In this document: positions 58,484 to 64,000 of the stretch, in pieces
Position numbering within the stretch: the first letter of the stretch is position 1
How the letters are laid out: each line of letters begins with the position of its first letter
Assembly: GCF_026625145.1 (NCBI RefSeq)
Contig: NZ_CP113088.1
Coordinates: 2,707,501-2,771,500, forward strand
Source: Lacinutrix neustonica
GTDB taxonomy: Bacteria; Bacteroidota; Bacteroidia; Flavobacteriales; Flavobacteriaceae
Direction of reading: 5' to 3'
Length of the DNA stretch: 64,000 nucleotides
Position numbers and translations under genes: made by a program
The notes under the pieces: generated by a model
Seen by the model: the letters and a program-made list of their open reading frames with translations, nothing else
Databases searched by the model: none
What the model was told of the DNA's origin: nothing

Positions 58484-59137
58484 ATGACAAAAAAAGGATT
58501 CATATTTGATTTAGATGGTGTTATTGTAGACACTGCAAAATATCATTTTTTAGCATGGAGAAAATTAGCGAATAGTATTGGCATCGATTTTACTCACGAA
58601 CAAAATGAACAACTTAAAGGGGTGAGTCGAATAAAATCCTTAGAAAAAATATTAACCTGGGGAGATAAAACCATTTCAGAAGACCAGTTTATGGAACTTA
58701 TGGCAAAAAAAAATGAGGAGTACCTAAGTTACATTACCAAAATGAATGCCACAGAAATCTTGCCGAGATGTGCCAAAAGTATTGGACTTCTTAATAGAAA
58801 AAAAACAACCAGTGTCCTTAGGTTCTGCTAGTAAAAATGCAAGAGAAATACTTAAAAAAGTAAGACTCATAGAAAAATTTGATGCCATTGTTGACGGTAA
58901 CGACGTTTCTAAAGCAAAGCCGAGACCGAAGTGTTTTTAATGGCAGCAAAAGCGCTTAGAATAAAACCAGAAGATTGTATTGTTTTTGAAGATTCGGTGG
59001 CTGGAGTTCAAGCCGCAAATACTGCCGGAATGATATCCATTGGGATAGGGGCAAGAAGTGTCCTCCACGAAGCAGATTATGTATTTAATGATTTTACTGA
59101 ACTGTCTCTCGGAATTTCTAACGCAGCTAATAAATAA
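58484..59137 (+). CDS. pgmB: Beta-phosphoglucomutase (three CCGG-type errors)
   Basis: 217 residues after repair, HAD superfamily. Converts beta-glucose 1-phosphate, the product of maltose phosphorylase, to glucose 6-phosphate. Motif I FDLDGVIVDTAKYHFLAW (nucleophile and acid/base Asp), motif II SLGSASKNA and motif III PEDCIVFEDSVAGVQAA. Breaks: 58762-58768 (TTGCCGAGATG for TTGCCGGATG, ILPDVPKVLDFLIEKKQP) and 58920-58932 where CCGAGACCGAAG stands for CCGGACCCGGAAG, restoring KAKPDPEVFLMAA. Starts three bases after the transporter stop, same operon. Confidence 0.92.
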
Positions 59138-59213
59138 CAAAAAATAAATTCAAGAGTCTAAGTCGTTTAGAGCTGAAAGGCTCTGCCTAATTAACTCAAT
59201 TATCATAAAAACA

Positions 59214-61520
59214 ATGAATTTAAATTATATAAAACCGGACCAATGGTCAATAATAGAAGAGGGGTTTAATACAGGGCGTGTAAAATCCTCAGAGAGTTTA
59301 TTTAGTATTGGAAACGGTGCCATGGGGCAACGGGCGAATTTTGAAGAGTCGTATTCGGGACCTGCCTTTCAAGGCAGTTATATTGCAGGGGTTTATTATC
59401 CGAGATAAGACCGGAGTAGGATGGTGGAAAAACGGGTATCCCGAATACTTTGCTAAAGTTCTTAATGCCCCAAATTGGATTGGGATTAATGTGATTGTAA
59501 ACAGCGAAAAATTGGATTTATTTACCTGTAAAAAAGTAGCGCATTTTCGTCGGGAGTTGCATATGAAAGAGGGCTGGTTATCCGAAGTTTTGAAGCAACC
59601 CTTCAAAATGATACTGTAATTAAAGTGGAGGCCAAGCGATTCTTAAGTTTAGACATGGATGAAATAGGTGCTATAAGTTATGCGGTAACCCCATTAAATA
59701 GTAACGCAGAAATTTCATTCTTACCTTATTTAGATTCTCGGTATCACCAATGAAGATACCAATTGGGACGATAAGTTTTGGGATACACTGCATGTAAGTC
59801 ATGAAAATCATCAGGCATTCATTCAGGCGAAGACCATGAAGACTGACTTTTTCACCTGTGCTTTTATGGAGTCTAAAGTATTTATAAATGGACAGTCGGT
59901 ATTAATAGAACCCAATATAAGTGCAGACGCCAATTACGCCTCATTTAGTTATGATTACGCCGTAAAAGAAGGTGATACGTATGCTATTCATAAATTTGGC
60001 GGCTATACTGTAGATAGAAACCATGATAAAAACGAGTTGGTTTCTGCTGCTAAAAGTGTGTTAAAAAAGGCTACGATGTTAGGATTTAATGAGCTTCTAG
60101 AAATGCAAAAGGCGGCTTGGGCTAAAATCTGGAATATGGCAGATATTACCATAGAGGGAGATGTAAAGGCACAACAAGGCATTCGCTTTAATATCTTTCA
60201 TTTAAACCAGACGTATTCGGGTAAAGACGCAACGTTAAATATTGGTCCTAAGGGTTTTACTGGTGAAAAGTATGGGGGAAGTACCTATTGGGATACCGAA
60301 GCTTACTGTATCCCGTTTTACATGGCAACCAAAGATCAAGGGGTCGCTAGGAATCTTTTGAAATATCGTTATAATCATTTGGAAAAAGCCATTGAGAATG
60401 CTCAGAAATTAGGGTTTTCAAATGGAGCAGCTTTGTACCCTATGGTTACCATGAATGGAGAAGAAAGCCATAACGAATGGGAAATTACATTTGAAGAGAT
60501 TCACAGAAATGGCGCCATCGCCTTTGCTATTTTTAATTACTACCGCTATACAAACGATTTTTCGTACATCCCGAAATGGGATTAGAAGTGCTTATTGGTA
60601 TTGCTAGATTTTGGCAGCAGCGCGCTACGTTTTCAACATTAAAAAAGCAATATGTCATTTTGGGGGTCACTGGACCTAATGAATACGAAAATAATGTAAA
60701 TAACAATTGGTACACAAACTATATTGCAAAGTGGTGTATTAATTATACGTTGGAGAGCATAGAAAAAGTAAGGGCGGATTATCCAGAGGATTTTAAAAGA
60801 ATAAAGGGGAAAACCAACATTACAGATCAAGAATTAATACTCCGGAAAAAGGTCGCAGATGGTATGTATTTTCCGTATTCAGAAACGCAAAAGGTCTATC
60901 TTCAGCAAGATGGTTTTTTAGATAAAGATCTGGTAACTGTTGCTGATTTATCCCAAGAAGAAAGACCAATCAATCAAAAATGGTCTTGGGACAGAATTTT
61001 GCGTTCGCCTTATATAAAACAGGCCGATACGTTACAAGGATTTTACTTTTTTGAAGATGATTTTTCAACCGAAGAACTAAAACGTCATTTTGACTTTTAT
61101 GAGCCATTTACAGTTCATGAAAGCTCTTTGTCACCCTGTGTTCACAGTATTCAAGCCGCTAAACTTGGGCAGATGAAACAAGCTTACACCTTCTATTTAC
61201 GTACGTCTCGTTTAGATTTAGACGACTATAATCATGAAGTAGAAGAAGGGTTACACATTACATCTATGGCAGGAACTTGGATGAGTATCGTAGAAGGTTT
61301 TGCTGGGATGCGTGTTAAGGAAAACACCTTGTCTTTCGAACCAAAAATCCCTAAAGAATGGGAAGGCTATTCCTTTAAAGTGAATTTTAGAAATCAGGTA
61401 ATTAAAGTAAAAGTGGAACAGGGCAAAACCTCTTTTGAGTTAGAGGGTGCTGAAGCTTTGGTCATTTTAGTAAACGGCAAAGCGATTGAAATGGCTCCAA
61501 ATCATTTAGTAACGGTCTAA
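59214..61520 (+). CDS. Maltose phosphorylase (GH65; four CCGG-type frameshifts)
   Basis: 768 residues after repair, the typical GH65 length. Phosphorolyses maltose to glucose and beta-glucose 1-phosphate, feeding pgmB. Motifs KYGGSTYWDTEAYCIPFY, LYPMVTMNGEESHNEWEI, the TGPNEYENNVNNNWYTNY block and KADTLQGFYFF (read KQADTLQGFYFF). Breaks: 59399-59405 (TATCCGAGATAAG for TATCCGGATAAG), 59581-59585 (TTATCCGAAG for TTATCCGGAAG or a CGA reading), 59736-59742 (GATTCTCGGTAT for GATTCCGGTAT) and 60570-60574 (ATCCCGAAATG for ATCCCGGAAATG). The errors offset each other in pairs. Kojibiose or trehalose phosphorylase is possible, but locus context favours maltose. Confidence 0.92.
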
Positions 61521-61641
61521 TTAAAAGCCCATATAAAACAGGAAAGATGTCTGTTTTTTTTTGTAAATATTGAAGTTGTCGGACAAATGGAAAACACCAG
61601 GATTTATGCTTATGGAAAAGCAGTTGAGGCTTTGTCTTTGA

Positions 61642-61755
61642 CTATTAGAATTTAAAATAGTAGTCTTTATTTTGAGTAAAAATGAAAAAGAAACATTAGA
61701 TTTAAGTCGTTTCAATGAGTTGGAGTTACCAGGAGACTCTTTAATAACATCATGA
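61642..61755 (+). pseudogene. Remnant of a GH13 amylase C-terminus
   Basis: In the 320-base gap between GH65 and the esterase, one forward frame reads FKIVVFILSKNEKETLDLSR followed by FNELELPGDSLITS and a stop at 61753-61755. This is the conserved end of SusA/SusG-like amylases (KxVxVxLNKNEKxxTLDLxRFxE). No barrel sequence is left upstream and the frame is closed just before 61642. It lies exactly where related loci carry a GH13 gene, which suggests deletion of that gene. Short match, judged by eye; the rest of the gap shows nothing. Confidence 0.45.
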
Positions 61756-61842
61756 CAGAAACACAATGTGTTTAGCGTGATGCTTTGGAGTTGTCTCAGA
61801 AATGCGCCTTCATTTTTACTAATAACCTAAAATAAAAACATA

Positions 61843-62825
61843 ATGAAAAAAAGCCTCTTATTACTCGTTTTGGCAACCATCTTAGCCTCATGTAAACCTT
61901 TTGATCAGGAAACCGTATCTAGACAAAATAGATCAGAAATTGATCTTTCAAACCTTAAAGCAAAAACACTTAAAAATGCGGTTATATCAGGAGGAGAAAT
62001 TCAAAGAATTGATAGTTTTCCTTCCCAGTATGTAAGCTCAAGACCCGTGGATATTTGGTTGCCTAATAAATATTCTAAAGATAAAACTTATAGTGTTTTA
62101 TACATGCATGACGGTCAAAATTTGTTTGATGCTACTAATACAGAGAATAAACAAGAATGGATGGTAGATGAGATCGCCACCAAGTTAATGGATGATGGTG
62201 ATGTTAGAGAATTTATAGTGGTTGGAATACATAGCATTCCAAAAACGCGATGGAAGGATTTATTTCGGAAAAAACTTTAGATTATCTCAAATTAGGTGTA
62301 AAAGATTCTATTTTTCAAGTAGAAATAAATTCTAATGTTGACGAAAAGCTAAATGGTGATGCGTATTTAAAATTCATGGTCGACGAAGTAAAGCCATATA
62401 TAGATGCAACGTACTCAACAAAAAGAGATAAAGATAATACTTTTGTTTCTGGTTCAAGTATGGGCGGATTAATGGCTATGTATGCTATTTGTGAGTATCC
62501 GAAAGTATTTGGAGGCGCTGCATGTCTTTCTACGCATTGGCCCGGAACGATGCCACAAAAAATGAATCCGATACCCAACGCTATATTCGCTTATCTCGAA
62601 AAAAAATTGCCAAGTCCAATAGACCATAAACTGTATTTCGATTTTGGCACAAAAACATTAGATAAAAACTATCTGCAATATGAAGATACCGTGAACGAGA
62701 TTTTCGCTGACGCTGGATATGATTATTCAAATTTTAGAAATTTAGAGTTTGAAGGTGCAGATCATAGTGAGCTATCATGGCAGAAAAGATTTGACATACC
62801 ATTAACTTTTTTACTCGGTAAATAA
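61843..62825 (+). CDS. Alpha/beta-hydrolase esterase lipoprotein (one CCGG-type frameshift)
   Basis: 327 residues after repair. Lipoprotein signal KSLLLLVLATILASC (Cys16), then the esterase D/putative esterase fold: SRPVDIWLPNKYSKDKTYSV, LYMHDGQNLFD, nucleophile Ser in FVSGSSMGGLMAMYAICE, and the acid and His in LEFEGADHSELSWQKRF. The frame breaks at 62265-62269 (TTTCGGAAA for TTTCCGGAAA), restoring KDLFPEKTLDYLKLGVKDS. Located in the alpha-glucan locus next to a GH31 gene whose start follows its stop without a gap; might deacylate substituted oligosaccharides on the outer membrane. Confidence 0.85.
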
Positions 62826-64000
62826 TTGAAATTAAGTCTTACAACCATCGTCTTATTTTTAACGGTTTTCAGTTTCGCACAGAATCCGGACAGAAAATAC
62901 AAATCCCATTTTCAAGAAAATGGGGTTTTAAAAGTGGAAACTAACGATGGTGAATATGTTTTAACCTTCTACAGCGAGGCTATTATTGAAACGGTGTTCA
63001 TTCCAAAGGGAGAGGTGTACAATACCAATTCTCATGCCGTCGTGTTGTCTCCTGAGCGTATCAAAACGACTTTCAAACAAATCGCAGGAAGGATAAGTTT
63101 TGGGACAGATAATCTAACAGTAACGATAATAACAGCGCCTTTTCAAATAGTGTATTCCTATAAAGGAAAACCAATCCTTTCAGAAAAACTGGGCTTTCAA
63201 AAAAATGACAGTCTCGGAAACGATAAGTTTCAATATAAAAAAAGATGAGGTTTTATATGGAGGGGGTGCTCGAGCTCTAGGGATGAACCGTCGTGGGCAC
63301 CGATTGCAATTGTATAATAAAGCGCACTATGGATACGAAAACCGAAGTGAGTTAATGAACTTTACATTACCAATTGTCGTGTCTTCGAATAAGTATATGG
63401 TGCATTTCGATAACGCGCCCATTGGCTTTTTAGATTTAGATAGTAATAGAAATAACACACTTATTTACGAAACGATATCGGGGAGAAAAACGTATCAGAT
63501 CGTTGTGGGCGATTCATGGTTAGACCTTATTAAGAACTACACTCAGTTAACAGGAAGACAGCCCTTACCGCCACGTTGGGCTTTTGGCAATTTTGCCAGT
63601 CGATTTGGGTACCACTCTCAGGCTGAGACAGAAGCCACTATCGCTAAATTTAAAGAAGAACAAATTCCCGTTGATGCGGTTATTCTAGATTTATATTGGT
63701 TTGGAAAAGAGATCCAAGGCACTATGGGTAATCCGGAAGTTTATAAAGATTCGTTTCCTGATTTTAAAGGGATGACCTCAAAATTAAAACAGCATGGCGT
63801 AAAAACCATAGCTATAACTGAACCTTTTGTTTTAACAACATCAAAGCGCTGGAAGGAAGCTGTGGATCACGATATTTTAGCTAAAGATTCTATTGGAAAT
63901 CCCTTCCGATATGATTTTTACTTCGGTAACACAGGCTTAGTAGATATCTATAGCCCAAAAGGTAAAGCTTGGTTTCAAAACGTTTATAAAGAAATGGCTG
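62826..64000 (+). CDS. GH31 alpha-glucosidase, 5' part (runs off the window; one CCGG-type frameshift)
   Basis: At least 390 residues. A TTG at 62826 directly follows the esterase stop and opens a signal peptide LSLTTIVLFLTVFSFAQ; the start could be an ATG if the ATTG contains an extra T. N-terminal beta-sandwich with EVLYGGGARALGMNRRGHRL and ENRSELMNFTLPIVVSSNKY, then barrel start RQPLPPRWAFGNFASRFGYH and PVDAVILDLYWFG, family GH31. The frame breaks at 63212-63218 (GTCTCGGAAA for GTCCGGAAA, NDSPETISFNIKKDEV). Should release glucose from malto-oligosaccharides in the periplasm. The catalytic region lies beyond the window. Confidence 0.88.

Noticed and set aside
61521..61766. Leftward 81-codon frame in the gap after GH65
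   Set aside because: No family resemblance or neighbour on that strand; the amylase-like forward remnant explains the sequence better.

Overview
The window comes from an AT-rich member of the Bacteroidota, most likely a marine or otherwise free-living Flavobacteriaceae. Evidence: promoters of the TAnnTTTG (-7) type with no Shine-Dalgarno sequences, a SusC/SusD/SusE locus, three exported proteins ending in type IX secretion (T9SS) C-terminal sorting domains, a LacI-MFS-phosphoglucomutase-GH65 maltose locus, and the ruvC-hemW-cyclase-DUF4230 gene order. There is one tRNA (Leu, anticodon TAG) and no insertion sequence, prophage or CRISPR array.

Layout. 1-5.6 kb: housekeeping (glycosyltransferase, flippase-like membrane protein, outer-membrane protein, ruvC, hemW, cyclase, DUF4230, MmcQ/YjbR). 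6.1-15 kb: a one-strand signalling operon with a single-domain receiver, an H-NOX haem protein, a multi-PAS histidine kinase, a FIST (NosP-like) sensor, a second kinase, an Hpt protein and a LytTR response regulator, followed by a T9SS-exported protein. 15-30.2 kb: an exopolysaccharide-type region with a TPR/outer-membrane-barrel protein, two STAS proteins, a Wzx-like flippase, a GT4, a three-gene membrane/glycosidase operon, a receiver-glycosyltransferase fusion, a short GT2-like protein and manA. 30-34 kb: PhnA, an aerolysin-like candidate with a small partner, a T9SS esterase. 33.9-39.7 kb: an AraC regulator and a complete trans-4-hydroxy-L-proline catabolic operon. 39.7-46.5 kb: DUF4407, a BlaR1/BlaI-type pair, an EamA transporter, an M20 peptidase. 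46.8-64 kb: an alpha-glucan/maltose utilisation locus.

Two things stand out. First, the signalling operon and the polysaccharide region appear to be joined by a shared promoter architecture: direct repeats of an ATTCGTC-like heptamer spaced 21 nt, typical of LytTR binding sites, sit in front of the signalling operon, the exported-protein gene, the STAS/flippase operon, the GT4 gene and, as one clear half, the receiver-GT2 fusion. In three of the five the -7 box starts exactly 60 nt after the start of the first repeat. I infer a nitric-oxide/redox-responsive phosphorelay that controls extracellular polysaccharide both transcriptionally (LytTR) and perhaps directly (receiver fused to a glycosyltransferase). 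This is the best candidate here for an undescribed system.

Second, about 40 frameshifts break otherwise intact genes throughout the window, and nearly all fall where restoring the frame also restores a CCGG tetranucleotide (read as TCTCGG, CCGAGA, TCACGG, CCGA or CGGA). The remaining few are mostly in homopolymers. This looks like systematic base-calling error at a modified CCGG motif, not gene decay, so I annotate the affected genes as single intact coding regions and give the break positions.
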